Positions 51,426 to 60,974 of a DNA stretch of 64,000 bases are shown here, in pieces. The translations under genes and the position numbers were made by a program. Positions within the stretch are counted from its first letter, which is position 1. Each line of letters starts with the position of its first letter. Under the pieces are notes generated by a model. That model saw only the letters and a list, made by a program, of their open reading frames with translations. It searched no databases and was not told the DNA's origin. Source of the stretch: Candidatus Enterosoma merdigallinarum (GTDB lineage Bacteria; Bacillota_I; Bacilli_A; RFN20; CAG-288); NCBI GenBank assembly GCA_018714385.1, contig DVNL01000005.1, forward strand, positions 1-64,000, written 5' to 3'.

Positions 51426-52466
51426 ATGAAAAAAACGCTTCTGTCTTGCGCTGTTGTCCTCGCTTCCGTCTCCATCCTTGCTAGTTGTGGCGGATCGTCT
51501 GAATTCGACACCAGCAAGAATGTCACCGCCTACACGAGAGACACGACTTCCGGAACCCGTGACGGATTCTGCACCAAGATCGGTATCGAAGATGCCAAGA
51601 GCGACGACAGTCTTCTCAAGGGAGGCATCGGCCAGGCGGCATCCAATGGCGACATGATGACCAAGGTCGCCGGCGATCTCTATGGCATCGGCTATGCTTC
51701 CTTCTCTGAAATCAGCACCAACAAGGATATCAAGGGCATCAAGGTCGATGGTGTCGTCGCCACTGAGGAATCCATCAAGGACGGCGATTACAATCTTCAG
51801 AGAAATTTCAACTACGTCTATAACGACAAGAGCAGCGATGACGTCATGAATGCCTTGGTCCAGTCCTATATTGCCTACATGAATTCCACCGATGGACAGG
51901 CTATCGTCGAATCTGAAGGCGGCATCATCGAGGATGCCTCCAAGGCGACAAAGAGCTGGGATGAGCTCTGTGCCGATACCAGCAACAGCTGGGCCGTCAC
52001 GCTTGGCCTGAATGGCGATACCATCAACTCCGCCGTTTCCGGCAAAACCATCACTTTTGTTGGTTCTACCTCTGTCGAAGCCATGTCTGAAGCCCTTTCC
52101 GATTCTTGGGTCGCCCTCTTTGGCGATGTCAAGCCTTCTGTCGTCCACAATCACACAGGCTCTGGCGATGCCATCAAGAATCTCCAGAACGCCACCGGAC
52201 AGATCGGCTTTGCTTCCCGTGACTTCAAGGATAGCGAGAAGGAGACGGCCACGACCAACGGATGGACTTATGGCAAGATCTGCCTCGATGCCATCTCCGT
52301 CATCGTCAACGTCGACAACCCCATCGAGAACATCACCACCCAACAGATCCGCGACATCTACGTCAATCCCGAAGCCATCAAGGACAAAGAGACTTCCGAA
52401 GAGAATTTCGGCGCCGACTATTCCAGCGAGACGCCCATCACGACCTGGAGCCAGATTCTTGGCTGA
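51426..52466 (+). CDS. pstS: Phosphate-binding lipoprotein PstS, circularly permuted
   Basis: A 346-residue lipoprotein (lipobox LASC, Cys21) that should capture phosphate for PstCAB. The order of its halves is reversed. Residues 31-170 correspond to the usual C-terminal half, beginning with the phosphate loop TSGTRDGF (41-48) and continuing GIGYASFSE, IKVDGV, and GQAIVESEG. After a linker (171-205), residues 206-346 correspond to the usual N-terminal half: ITFVGSTSVEAM (209-220), TGSGDAI (244-250), ASRDFKDSE (263-271), ISVIVNVDNP and the final ITTWSQILG, which normally precedes the SGTR loop. GAGG stands 8 nt before ATG 51426. All binding motifs seem kept. Confidence 0.9.
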   Translation: MKKTLLSCAVVLASVSILASCGGSSEFDTSKNVTAYTRDTTSGTRDGFCTKIGIEDAKSDDSLLKGGIGQAASNGDMMTKVAGDLYGIGYASFSEISTNKDIKGIKVDGVVATEESIKDGDYNLQRNFNYVYNDKSSDDVMNALVQSYIAYMNSTDGQAIVESEGGIIEDASKATKSWDELCADTSNSWAVTLGLNGDTINSAVSGKTITFVGSTSVEAMSEALSDSWVALFGDVKPSVVHNHTGSGDAIKNLQNATGQIGFASRDFKDSEKETATTNGWTYGKICLDAISVIVNVDNPIENITTQQIRDIYVNPEAIKDKETSEENFGADYSSETPITTWSQILG

Positions 52467-52492
52467 CGGGCAGAGTCAAGCTTGATAAATTC

Positions 52493-52517
52493 AAAAGCCA
52501 CCTTTAAGGTGGCTTTT
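52493..52517 (+). terminator. Partial terminator between pstS and pstC
   Basis: AAAAGCCACC (52493-52502) pairs with GGTGGCTTTT (52508-52517). The T run is short, so it probably lets part of transcription through, giving more PstS than permease. Confidence 0.65.
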
Positions 52518-52537
52518 GCCCATTCTAAGGAGGCGTC

Positions 52538-53614
52538 ATGCAAGACATTGAAAGGAAAGACACTTCGCCGTTTCTTCCGGAGGACGAGAAAAAGGCGAAC
52601 GGCAAAAGGCTCCGAGACACGATTGTCCGATGGATTTTCTTTTGCATCGCTCTCGTCTGTGCCAGCATCATCATTTTCATCGCCGTCTTCATTGTCTACA
52701 AGGGTTTGATGCCGTTCATTCAGGACTATGATCTTGGAGGGGGCGAGGTTGGCAAGGATTCTCTTTACAACTTTCTCTTCGGGACGCATTGGAATCAAGG
52801 CGGGGCAAACTTTTCGGCCGGATATCTCGCTGTCAACACGCTCTTCGTCACTTTGCTTTCTTTGATTCTTTCCGTTCCTATCTCTATCATGACGGCTCTT
52901 CTCATCGGTAGGGTCGCACCAAAGCCTCTTGCGGATCTCTTTGAGACAGGCATCCAGCTTCTTGCCTCCATTCCCTCTGTCATCTACGGTCTTTTCGGTA
53001 TGGGTATTGTCAATCCCATCATTCGGGACTTTGCCTCCGCACTTGGTCTGCAGACTTCCGGTGGAAACTCGTTGCTTTCCGGTGTTATTGTCTTGGCGAT
53101 GATGTCGATTCCGACCATGACTATGATGTCCGTGACAGCAATTAAAAGTGTTGATCAAAATCTTATTAAAGCATCCCTTGCAGTTGGGGCAAGCAAAACA
53201 CAAACAAACTTTAAAATTGTAATTAAAGCGGCGCAATCTGGCATCTTCGCCGGCATCATTCTCGGCATCGGACGGGCAGTCGGAGAAGCGACAGCGACTC
53301 AGATGGTCATAGGCAATGCTATGAGCGGCCCGACTTTCAACCCCTTCGACATTTCCGCAACCTTGACAACTCAGATGCTAATGGGCATCGGCGAGGCCGT
53401 CTCCGGTTCCATCGGTTATGATATCCGCTTCTCCGCGGGCATTCTCTTGATGATCATTCTTTTTGCCATCGATATCGTCCTCAACAAAATCAAGGACACT
53501 ATTCACGACAATATGACGGGACAGGTGCACGTTTCGACTTTCAAGAAGATCATTGCGACTCTTCGTCCGTTTGCCATGAGGATTTGCTCCTTGGGAGGAA
53601 AAGAAAGTGACTGA
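52538..53614 (+). CDS. pstC: Phosphate ABC transporter permease PstC
   Basis: A 358-residue inner-membrane permease with about six helices. The EAA-type loop that docks with the ATPase reads KASLAVGASKTQTNF...GIGRAVGEA near residues 210-250. AAGGAGG precedes ATG 52538 and the stop overlaps pstA by 8 nt. The bases 53134-53237, coding the start of the EAA loop, use AAA, ATT and GTT codons instead of the AAG, ATC and GTC preferred around them. Confidence 0.93.
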   Translation: MQDIERKDTSPFLPEDEKKANGKRLRDTIVRWIFFCIALVCASIIIFIAVFIVYKGLMPFIQDYDLGGGEVGKDSLYNFLFGTHWNQGGANFSAGYLAVNTLFVTLLSLILSVPISIMTALLIGRVAPKPLADLFETGIQLLASIPSVIYGLFGMGIVNPIIRDFASALGLQTSGGNSLLSGVIVLAMMSIPTMTMMSVTAIKSVDQNLIKASLAVGASKTQTNFKIVIKAAQSGIFAGIILGIGRAVGEATATQMVIGNAMSGPTFNPFDISATLTTQMLMGIGEAVSGSIGYDIRFSAGILLMIILFAIDIVLNKIKDTIHDNMTGQVHVSTFKKIIATLRPFAMRICSLGGKESD

Positions 53615-55265
53615 TATCAAAGGCATTTCCGCAAACGACATCCTCCGGTCGCTTGCCGTGGAACTCCATGACGGAAAGAAGGCGAAGAGATGGCTGGTCA
53701 GGGAAGCCGCAAAGCTTCGTCTCGGCCTTCCGAAGACGGTCGAGAAATACGGCTTTTCTTCAGCGAAGGAGGCACGTGCGGAGGGAAAGAGAATTTTCGA
53801 AGAGCTGCAGAATCCTTTTGGAGAAGATCACACAGTCGATGTCTCGGAGCTGGAGGATACCGTCGATGGGGAATTCGTCTATACTCGCGAAGAGAAAGCC
53901 AAGACTCTTGAGACAATTGCATCGACAGCTGCTGCCAGAAGAAAGAGAAAGAATCTTTTCGATATTCTGCGAGGATCTGCCACATATATTTGTTCTTTCT
54001 TGACTCTTGCCTTTCTCATCGGCATCATCGTCTATTGCTTTTCCACGGGGTGGTCGACATTGAGCTGGCGCTTTATCACAGGAGACTATGCTGCAACGAC
54101 ATACAACGTCACCATGGAAGAATCTGACAAGACTGTCGCCGGAAGCCACTTCGAATACGAGACGGGAGAGAACGAGTACTTTTCCTCCCGTTGGGGTGTC
54201 GCTTTCGTCGATGCGACCAAAGATGATGGCTCGGAGGATATGCAGATCAGCTATATCGCCGAAGGCTCTCCCGTTCAAAAGATTCGGGACAGGACGACGG
54301 ACATTTTCCTGGACATCGAAACGGGCACGTCCGTCTCTGTTCTCTCCGGCATCGCAGATGATGGGACGACGATAAATGTCTTCGCCCGGAACGGTGCGGA
54401 AAGGGCAGCCTACAATTTCGACAGGATGGCTTATATCCGGACGGGGACGATTTCTATCGGCGGGAACGGGATCCGCGGGCCTCTTGTCACGACCCTTTGG
54501 ATGATTCTCTTCGCCCTTCTTTTGGCCGTCCCGTTCGGTGTCGGCGGAGCCATCTATCTCTCCGTCTATGCCAAACCGAACGGAGTTACCAGGACGATCC
54601 GCGCCATGATCGACATGATCTCCGGCATTCCCTCCATCATTTTCGGCCTTGCCGGAGCCATCATCTTCATTCCTGTCTTTACGGGAGGCGGTGCGATCGG
54701 AAATGTCCTCTCGGGTTCGGCCACATTGGCATGCATGGTCCTTCCGACCATCATCAAGTCGACCCAAGAAGCCATCGACGCCATTCCGCGCTCTATGAAG
54801 AACGCCTCTCTCGCACTTGGGGCAAGCCAGACGCAGACGGTCTTCAAGGTCATTTTGCCAAACAGCATCCCCGGCATCTTGACGGGCGCCCTTCTTGCCA
54901 TCGGCCGCATCATCGGCGAATCGGCTGCCTTGGTCTTCGCCTGCGGTGTTTCCATACAGGATACTGTCAATCCGACGACGCAATCGGCCGCCTCCCTTGC
55001 CGTCTATATCTGGAAGGTTATGTCTGGGGAAGCCCCCAACTACAAAGCTGCCTCCGCGACGGCCATCCTCATCCTTATCGTCGTCCTCGTTCTCAATATC
55101 TCCGTCAAGCTTCTCGCAAGCCGGTTCGACAAGTTTACGCCGAAAGGCCCAAAATCCTTCTATCGCAGGATTTATGACAATCTCAAGAAAAGGTGGGAAG
55201 TTAGAAAAGAAAACCACCAGAGAATACTGATGGTGACAAGAAAGGAGAACGAAGATGCCGAATGA
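53607..55265 (+). CDS. pstA: Phosphate ABC transporter permease PstA, enlarged
   Basis: A 552-residue permease against the usual 280-300. Three parts are seen: an extra cytosolic N-terminal domain of about 120 residues; then the first helix (about 132-152) and an extra extracytoplasmic loop of some 130 residues with no recognised fold; then the normal permease core with EAA loop ([15 protein letters not shown]...GIL...[11 protein letters not shown]). The start is GTG 53607 with GGGAGGA upstream and overlaps pstC by 8 nt. The additions may interact with the permuted PstS or with PhoR/PhoU; that is inference. Confidence 0.9.
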   Translation: MTDIKGISANDILRSLAVELHDGKKAKRWLVREAAKLRLGLPKTVEKYGFSSAKEARAEGKRIFEELQNPFGEDHTVDVSELEDTVDGEFVYTREEKAKTLETIASTAAARRKRKNLFDILRGSATYICSFLTLAFLIGIIVYCFSTGWSTLSWRFITGDYAATTYNVTMEESDKTVAGSHFEYETGENEYFSSRWGVAFVDATKDDGSEDMQISYIAEGSPVQKIRDRTTDIFLDIETGTSVSVLSGIADDGTTINVFARNGAERAAYNFDRMAYIRTGTISIGGNGIRGPLVTTLWMILFALLLAVPFGVGGAIYLSVYAKPNGVTRTIRAMIDMISGIPSIIFGLAGAIIFIPVFTGGGAIGNVLSGSATLACMVLPTIIKSTQEAIDAIPRSMKNASLALGASQTQTVFKVILPNSIPGILTGALLAIGRIIGESAALVFACGVSIQDTVNPTTQSAASLAVYIWKVMSGEAPNYKAASATAILILIVVLVLNISVKLLASRFDKFTPKGPKSFYRRIYDNLKKRWEVRKENHQRILMVTRKENEDAE

Positions 55266-56079
55266 GGAAGAAAAAGGGCTTGTGAGCCTGGATAGCCGAT
55301 ACAACGAGGAAAAGGCTTATGAAAAGGATGAGAACGTCGTCTTTGAATCCCGGAACCTCAACCTTTTCTATGGCGATAAGCAAGCCTTGAAGAATATCAA
55401 CATCAAGATATACAAGAACAAGGTCACGGCTTTCATAGGGCCCTCTGGATGCGGAAAGTCTACCTTTTTGCGCTGCTTCGACAGAATGAACGACTTGATC
55501 GATGATTGTCGGGTCGAGGGCGAGATTCTTTACCAGGGAATCGACATCAATACGATCAATCCCATTCTTCTGCGTACCAAGGTCGGCATGGTCTTCCAGC
55601 AGCCGAACCCCTTTCCGATGTCCATCCGGGACAATATCACCTATGGTCCCAGGTGCCAAGGAATCCGGGACAAGAAGTATCTCCAGCAGCTGGTCACCGA
55701 TTCCTTGAAGGAAGGCGCTCTTTATGATGAGGTCAAGGATCGTCTCAAGGAATCCGGAATGGCCCTCTCCGGCGGCCAACAGCAGCGTCTTTGCATCGCC
55801 CGTTGCGTCGCCATGAAGCCGGACGTCATTTTGATGGACGAGCCGACCTCGGCTCTCGATCCGATCGCTACGAAGAAGATCGAAGACCTTATTCAGAAGC
55901 TCAAGGAGAAGTATACTATCATCATCGTCACCCACAACATGCAGCAGGCGACCCGCGTCAGCGACTACACTGCCTTCTTTATGCTCGGGGAGCTTGTCGA
56001 GTTCAACGCCACGGAGGAGTTTTTCTCCCATCCAAAGGAGAAGAGAAGCAACGATTATATCACGGGAAGATTCAGCTGA
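55255..56079 (+). CDS. pstB: Phosphate ABC transporter ATP-binding protein
   Basis: A 274-residue ATPase. Walker [11 protein letters not shown]-loop, signature LSGGQQQRL, Walker [13 protein letters not shown] and switch His (THNMQQA) are present. It overlaps the pstA end by 11 nt with AAGGAG upstream. The N-terminal 30 residues precede the ABC core. Confidence 0.96.
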   Translation: MPNEEEKGLVSLDSRYNEEKAYEKDENVVFESRNLNLFYGDKQALKNINIKIYKNKVTAFIGPSGCGKSTFLRCFDRMNDLIDDCRVEGEILYQGIDINTINPILLRTKVGMVFQQPNPFPMSIRDNITYGPRCQGIRDKKYLQQLVTDSLKEGALYDEVKDRLKESGMALSGGQQQRLCIARCVAMKPDVILMDEPTSALDPIATKKIEDLIQKLKEKYTIIIVTHNMQQATRVSDYTAFFMLGELVEFNATEEFFSHPKEKRSNDYITGRFS

Positions 56080-56099
56080 TCGACAGGAGGAAAAAGGAA

Positions 56100-56753
56100 A
56101 TGCAGATCGAAGAAGAAATCCAGAACATCGACAAGAAAGTCTATGCCATGCTCGATGCCGTCATCGATTCGTGCAAGGTCGCCTTCGGCTACTATCTCGA
56201 CAAGGATAGGGGCTATGACGCCGGAATAGAAATCGACGACGATAAGATCAATCTGTTCGAGAGAGAGACAGAATCTCTCTGCATGCAGATTCTTTTGCGC
56301 GAGAAAGTCTATTCGGGCGATCTTCGGGATATCATAGGGAATTTCCGCCTTGTCGAGGACGTGGAGAGAATCGGGGACCAGGCCTATGACATCAAAAAGA
56401 CGACCGACCGGATCAAGAATCTTTCCGACGATATCAAGGTTGTGAAGGGAATGGACGAACTTGTTGCCGTGGTTCAAAAGATGGTCCAGGATGCTCTCTA
56501 TTGCTGCGTCAAGATGAACGTAGAGCAGGCCAAGGATATTCTTGCCCGAGACGACTATGTCGACGGCAAGTTTTGGGAAATCGTCGATGGCATCATCGCC
56601 CTGGCAAAGGCGGAACGTATTTCTCCCGAAAACGTGGTCTATCAAACGATGATCGTCAAGTATCTCGAGAGAATTGCCGACCATGCCACAAACATTGCAG
56701 AATGGGTCGTTTTTATGGTAAACGGATATCATAAAGACCAAGTCATTATTTGA
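56100..56753 (+). CDS. phoU: Phosphate transport regulator PhoU
   Basis: A 217-residue protein of two three-helix bundles with the PhoU acidic metal-binding patterns (ERIGDQAYDIKK, LERIADHATNIAEW). It relays transport activity to PhoR and restrains uptake. AGGAGG precedes ATG 56100, 20 nt after pstB. Confidence 0.93.
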   Translation: MQIEEEIQNIDKKVYAMLDAVIDSCKVAFGYYLDKDRGYDAGIEIDDDKINLFERETESLCMQILLREKVYSGDLRDIIGNFRLVEDVERIGDQAYDIKKTTDRIKNLSDDIKVVKGMDELVAVVQKMVQDALYCCVKMNVEQAKDILARDDYVDGKFWEIVDGIIALAKAERISPENVVYQTMIVKYLERIADHATNIAEWVVFMVNGYHKDQVII

Positions 56754-56776
56754 TCGGTTTTAAAAGGAAAACGAAT

Positions 56777-57445
56777 ATGGCCAACCTTATTTATTCGGTC
56801 GAGGATGATATTAATATCAGCAAGATTATCGCCTTGACCCTCAAGAAGCAGGGCTACGAGGTTCTGTCATTCTCGGATGGTTCTTCCTTTTTGGAGACTT
56901 TTTCCAAGAGAAAGCCGGATCTGGTTCTTCTCGACCTCATGCTGCCGGATATTGATGGCTTCGACATCCTCCGAAAGCTTCGCGCTGACAAGGACAATGA
57001 CGACATCGAAATCATGATCGTTTCCGCCAAGAGCCAGATCGTGGACAAAGTCGACGGACTCGACCTTGGGGCGGATGACTATCTCGAGAAGCCTTTCGAT
57101 ATTCTGGAACTCATCTCCCGCGTCAATGCCAAGTTCCGCAGGAACAAGAAGACGAGCCGGATCAGCATTGATCAGGTCACAGTGGATTTCGAGAGAAGGA
57201 CCTGTCAGGTGGCAGGGGATGAAGTGGCATTGACCAACGCCGAGTTCACTATTCTTTACGAGCTGATGAAGGCCTCGGACAAAGTTGTCTCCAGGGATTC
57301 CCTCCTCAATGTACTCTGGGGCGACAAGGACAGCTACGAAAGTCGTACGATCGACGTCCATGTCCGATCGCTTCGCACAAAGCTTAAAGCGCAGGGGAAG
57401 CATATCGTGTCCGTTTACGGAATCGGATACCGGTACACGAAATGA
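56777..57445 (+). CDS. phoP: OmpR/PhoB-family response regulator
   Basis: A 222-residue regulator. The receiver domain has acidic pair EDD (9-11), phospho-acceptor Asp in LLDLMLPDIDG and Lys in EKPFD. The C-terminal winged helix ends VSVYGIGYRYTK. AAGGA precedes ATG 56777; an in-frame start at 56750 is unlikely. Its place in the pst operon identifies it as the phosphate regulator (PhoP/PhoB) and its target is likely the repeats before pstS. Overlaps phoR by 4 nt (ATGA). Confidence 0.93.
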   Translation: MANLIYSVEDDINISKIIALTLKKQGYEVLSFSDGSSFLETFSKRKPDLVLLDLMLPDIDGFDILRKLRADKDNDDIEIMIVSAKSQIVDKVDGLDLGADDYLEKPFDILELISRVNAKFRRNKKTSRISIDQVTVDFERRTCQVAGDEVALTNAEFTILYELMKASDKVVSRDSLLNVLWGDKDSYESRTIDVHVRSLRTKLKAQGKHIVSVYGIGYRYTK

Positions 57446-59139
57446 CCAAAAAGAAAGTTGTTTTGGAGGCCATCGTCTTTTGTCTTGTCTTCCTCATCCT
57501 TTTCTTTTCTGCTTTCTTGACCTTCTATTTGGTCAGTCGGCAGTCCATGGAAGAAAGAATTCGTTCCATCTCTCAAGTTGCGGAAAAGATCTTCGATGGT
57601 GACGACCTGAAAACAGGAGAGGCTGTTGCCGATTATTTCTCGGATTCATCCGAATATCGTGTCTCTATCATTCAGAAGGAACAAGGAGGCTATGTCATCC
57701 TCTACGATTCCGATGACATGCTACAGTCGGAAGGAATGGCCACGGAACTTGAGACGGGAAACATCGGAAAGTTCGTCACCCGGAAATCCAGCTATGGATA
57801 TGATATGGTCTACTATGCCGTCCGGGATGACGAGAATCCGGACTATTTTATCCGCGTCGCCATTTCCGAAAGCTCGGCGACGAGGATATCCCGGAATTTT
57901 CTTGTCTATGGATCGATTGTCATGGCCATTCTCATGGGTTCCTATATCGTGTTCAAATACCGGGAATACAATCGAACCGTCAAACCTCTGAAAGACCAGG
58001 TCGAAAGACTTCTTTTCCTCGCCGGCCAGCCTGTCAACAAGCTCGGCGGTGGGGAGGATCTGGCATTGATTGCTGATTCTATCGACGAAGTCTCTTCCGA
58101 GTTGGACAGAAAGATCACCGATCTTCAAAACGAGCGCGCCAAGACGAAAATGATTCTGGACTCTATGAGCCAAGGTTTCCTTGCCGTATCGGGCAATGGC
58201 CAGATTGTTCTTTTCAACAAAAAGGCCAGCGAAATGTTTGACTATAGCGAAAAGGATGCCTTGTTCAAGGACTATCACATTCTTTCTGCCGGAGAGGCCT
58301 TTTCCTCTCGCGTCGAAAATTGCCTTCTTGGCAGGGAAGAAGACATTCCTTTCGATATTCAGCTGAAGGGTAGAACATACCAATGCAATCTCATGGCCAT
58401 GGCATATCCCTGGTTTGACCAGACCCGAAGGGGTGTCGTCATCCTTTTCCTCGACGTCACGGAGGAAAGAAGCCTGGTGAAGATCAAGACGGACTTCTTT
58501 GCCAATGCCAGCCATGAATTGAAGACTCCTCTGACGTCCATCCTCGGCTATCAGGAAATGCTTGAAAACGGCATCTTCACTACAGATGCGGAGAAAGCGG
58601 AAGCCATCCATATGACGATCAAGGAAGCCAAGAAAATGCGTGAGATGCTGTCCGACATGCTTTCCCTCTCGCGTCTTGAGAACGGAAAGGAAAGAAAGCT
58701 CGAGGATGTCGAGATTTCTTCTCTCATCCGTTCGCTTGTTGCCGATATGCAGCCAAAACTTCGAGAGAATCGAATCTCCGTCGACTTAAAGCTGGAAGAA
58801 TATCATCTCATGACGGACAGGGGCGATATCGAGAAGGTCTTCTCCAACCTTATCGACAATGCCATTAAATACAACAAAAAGAATGGCATGATCGCCATCG
58901 AGACGAATGCCTGCGAGAGATACATCACGGTTTCAGACACCGGCATCGGAATCAAGGAGGAGCATCTATCCCGTATTTTCGAGCGTTTTTACCGGGTCGA
59001 CAATTCCAAGACGCTCAAGAACGTCGAGGGGACGGGACTTGGCCTGGCCATCATCAAGCACATTTGCCAAAGGCATGGTTATCATATCGAAGTGAGATCG
59101 GTATACGGGCAGGGGACGACATTTATTCTTCGGACTTAG
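57442..59139 (+). CDS. phoR: Phosphate sensor histidine kinase
   Basis: A 565-residue membrane kinase. Two helices (about 8-32 and 153-172) flank an extracytoplasmic sensor of about 120 residues. A HAMP-like linker and a PAS domain (about 230-340; MSQGFLAVSGNGQIVLFN) follow. The HisKA domain carries ASHELKTPLTS and the ATPase domain NLIDNAIKYN, DTGIGI and GTGLGLAI. Coupled to phoP by ATGA. Confidence 0.93.
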   Translation: MTKKKVVLEAIVFCLVFLILFFSAFLTFYLVSRQSMEERIRSISQVAEKIFDGDDLKTGEAVADYFSDSSEYRVSIIQKEQGGYVILYDSDDMLQSEGMATELETGNIGKFVTRKSSYGYDMVYYAVRDDENPDYFIRVAISESSATRISRNFLVYGSIVMAILMGSYIVFKYREYNRTVKPLKDQVERLLFLAGQPVNKLGGGEDLALIADSIDEVSSELDRKITDLQNERAKTKMILDSMSQGFLAVSGNGQIVLFNKKASEMFDYSEKDALFKDYHILSAGEAFSSRVENCLLGREEDIPFDIQLKGRTYQCNLMAMAYPWFDQTRRGVVILFLDVTEERSLVKIKTDFFANASHELKTPLTSILGYQEMLENGIFTTDAEKAEAIHMTIKEAKKMREMLSDMLSLSRLENGKERKLEDVEISSLIRSLVADMQPKLRENRISVDLKLEEYHLMTDRGDIEKVFSNLIDNAIKYNKKNGMIAIETNACERYITVSDTGIGIKEEHLSRIFERFYRVDNSKTLKNVEGTGLGLAIIKHICQRHGYHIEVRSVYGQGTTFILRT

Positions 59140-59154
59140 GTTTCACTTCTGTTT

Positions 59155-59163
59155 TGCTATAAT
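59155..59163 (+). promoter_or_regulatory. Extended -10 promoter of the 59172 operon
   Basis: TGC-TATAAT stands 8 nt before ATG 59172, so transcription would begin about 2 nt before the start codon. There is no ribosome binding site. The box is identical to that before the gene at 1926. Confidence 0.65.
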
Positions 59164-59171
59164 GTTTTCAT

Positions 59172-60248
59172 ATGAAAAAGAAACGATCCGAATATCTTTC
59201 TTATACCTTCCGATGCCTGGGACGAGGTCTTCTGGGACTCTTTGCCGGCCTTCTTTCCGCGTTGCCTTTTTTCAATTCCAGGGCTTTTTCCGAAACCTTC
59301 CGTCTTGACCCCTCCTCCCATGGCGTAAAGGTCAGCATTGCCAAGAGATGGTCCTATCTTCTCGGCGGGCTTGTCGGCTTTCTTCTTTTCTTCCTTCTTC
59401 CTGTCGATTATGTCGCGGAAAGCTATCCTCTGGCGATCAAAGGACTCATCCTTTCCTTTTGCCTGGCGTTTGGAATTTACGAGGCCTATCGAATTTATCG
59501 TTCGCGAAATGCCAAAGAGACGCCCCTTGCGATTGTCTTTCTTCTAGTCGGCCTCGCCGTACCTGTCCTTTTCCATTTCTTCACCATTAAAGTTGAGAAC
59601 ATTTTGACGCTTGGCGGATTTGCCATTCTTTTCGGCGTTTCTTTTGCCGCCGGTTTTCTTCTTTTCTCGGGAATCTCGTTGGGGACGGCTTTTTCCGTCA
59701 CTTCTCTCTATTTGGTCTTTTACGAAGCTTTCAAGAGCCAGAAGGACGAGCCCTTCAATCCTCTCTTCTTTGGCTCTTTGATTTTGGGAATCCTTTTGGG
59801 ATTCGCTCTTTCTCGGCCGCTTTCAGGAAAGAGATTCACTATGTCTCAAAATGCCTTGGCTCTCGGTTTCCATCTTTCGACGCTTGTTCTTGTCGCGGCA
59901 TTTGAGATCAAGCCGCCTTACTTTACGGAGATCACGACTTCCGAAATGGCGCAGCTGTTCACCATCCTTGCCATCACGATTGCCGGATTGGGACTCGGCT
60001 TGGCCTGCACCTATCACGCCTATCGCCGTCTTAACAAAGACGAAAGGCAGGAAGAAGAGAGTCTAGAACAGGGTGTAAAACGAATTGAAACGGAAGAAGC
60101 AAACAAACCAATTTCGAATTATTACGATATATTGGTCGATGGCCTTTTGGAAGAAACGGCACCTATCCCTGCTGAAAAGGATGTCAAGATTGATGGAATC
60201 GACTTGGCAAAACTCAAGGCCATCCAGAAAGAGATGGAGGAACGATGA
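59172..60248 (+). CDS. Polytopic membrane protein, DUF368-like
   Basis: A 358-residue protein with about eight hydrophobic helices up to residue 285 and a charged cytosolic tail. The segment SFAAGFLLFSGISLGTAFSVTSLYLVFYEAFK and the following GSLILGILLG resemble the central repeat of DUF368 proteins, some of which recycle undecaprenyl phosphate. The usual PGVSGGT motif is not intact, so the match is tentative. The message may be leaderless. Its stop overlaps the pseudouridine synthase gene (ATGA). Confidence 0.75.
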   Translation: MKKKRSEYLSYTFRCLGRGLLGLFAGLLSALPFFNSRAFSETFRLDPSSHGVKVSIAKRWSYLLGGLVGFLLFFLLPVDYVAESYPLAIKGLILSFCLAFGIYEAYRIYRSRNAKETPLAIVFLLVGLAVPVLFHFFTIKVENILTLGGFAILFGVSFAAGFLLFSGISLGTAFSVTSLYLVFYEAFKSQKDEPFNPLFFGSLILGILLGFALSRPLSGKRFTMSQNALALGFHLSTLVLVAAFEIKPPYFTEITTSEMAQLFTILAITIAGLGLGLACTYHAYRRLNKDERQEEESLEQGVKRIETEEANKPISNYYDILVDGLLEETAPIPAEKDVKIDGIDLAKLKAIQKEMEER

Positions 60249-60964
60249 GGCTCGATCGTTTTCTCTCCATGCGGGGTATCGACAGCCGGAAATCCATCAA
60301 GAAAGTGATTCGGGATGGCCGTGTCCAGGTGGACGGAAAGACAGTCTATGATTTTGCTATGTCCATCGATGGCAACAGCGTCGTTGTCATGGACGGCGTG
60401 CAAATCCAGAACGAGCCTTATGTCACTTTGATGATGAACAAGCCGGAAGGCTATATGTGCTCCATGAAGGATGAGCACTATCCTTCCGTCATGAACCTGG
60501 TCCCGGAGAACTATCGAAAACGCGTCCGTATGGTCGGCAGGCTCGACAATGACACGACCGGACTTCTTCTTTTGACCGACAACGGTGTTCTCAACGCTCG
60601 CCTCGCCAGCCCGAAACACGGCATTCCCAAGACTTACCACGTGGAAGTCAATCATATCCTCAAGCCGGAACTGGAAGAGGCGGTGAAATATCCTATCGAT
60701 ATAGGCAAGGGGGAGGTCGCCCATGTCGATTCTTTGACCATCTTGGATGAATATCATGCCACGATCACGGTCCATGAAGGGAAGTATCACGAAATCAAGC
60801 GAATCTTCGGCAAGTTCAGTTATGATGTCATCCGACTTGAAAGAATCGCTTTCGGCCCTCTTTCCTTGGGAGGCCTTTCCTTGGGGACATGCCGGCTTTT
60901 GACGCGCGAGGAATACTTTTCTCTCCTGGCAAGCGTTCGTCTTCGGCAGGAGGACCTTCTTTAG
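60245..60964 (+). CDS. Pseudouridine synthase, RsuA/RluB family
   Basis: A 239-residue RNA-modifying enzyme. An N-terminal S4 RNA-binding domain (MRLDRFLSMRGIDSRKSIKK) is followed by the catalytic domain with Asp in GRLDNDTTGLLLLT. Length and the S4 domain fit RsuA (16S rRNA), but RluB-type activity on 23S rRNA cannot be excluded. Coupled to the membrane protein gene by ATGA. Confidence 0.92.
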   Translation: MRLDRFLSMRGIDSRKSIKKVIRDGRVQVDGKTVYDFAMSIDGNSVVVMDGVQIQNEPYVTLMMNKPEGYMCSMKDEHYPSVMNLVPENYRKRVRMVGRLDNDTTGLLLLTDNGVLNARLASPKHGIPKTYHVEVNHILKPELEEAVKYPIDIGKGEVAHVDSLTILDEYHATITVHEGKYHEIKRIFGKFSYDVIRLERIAFGPLSLGGLSLGTCRLLTREEYFSLLASVRLRQEDLL

Positions 60965-60974
60965 AGGTATCGGA

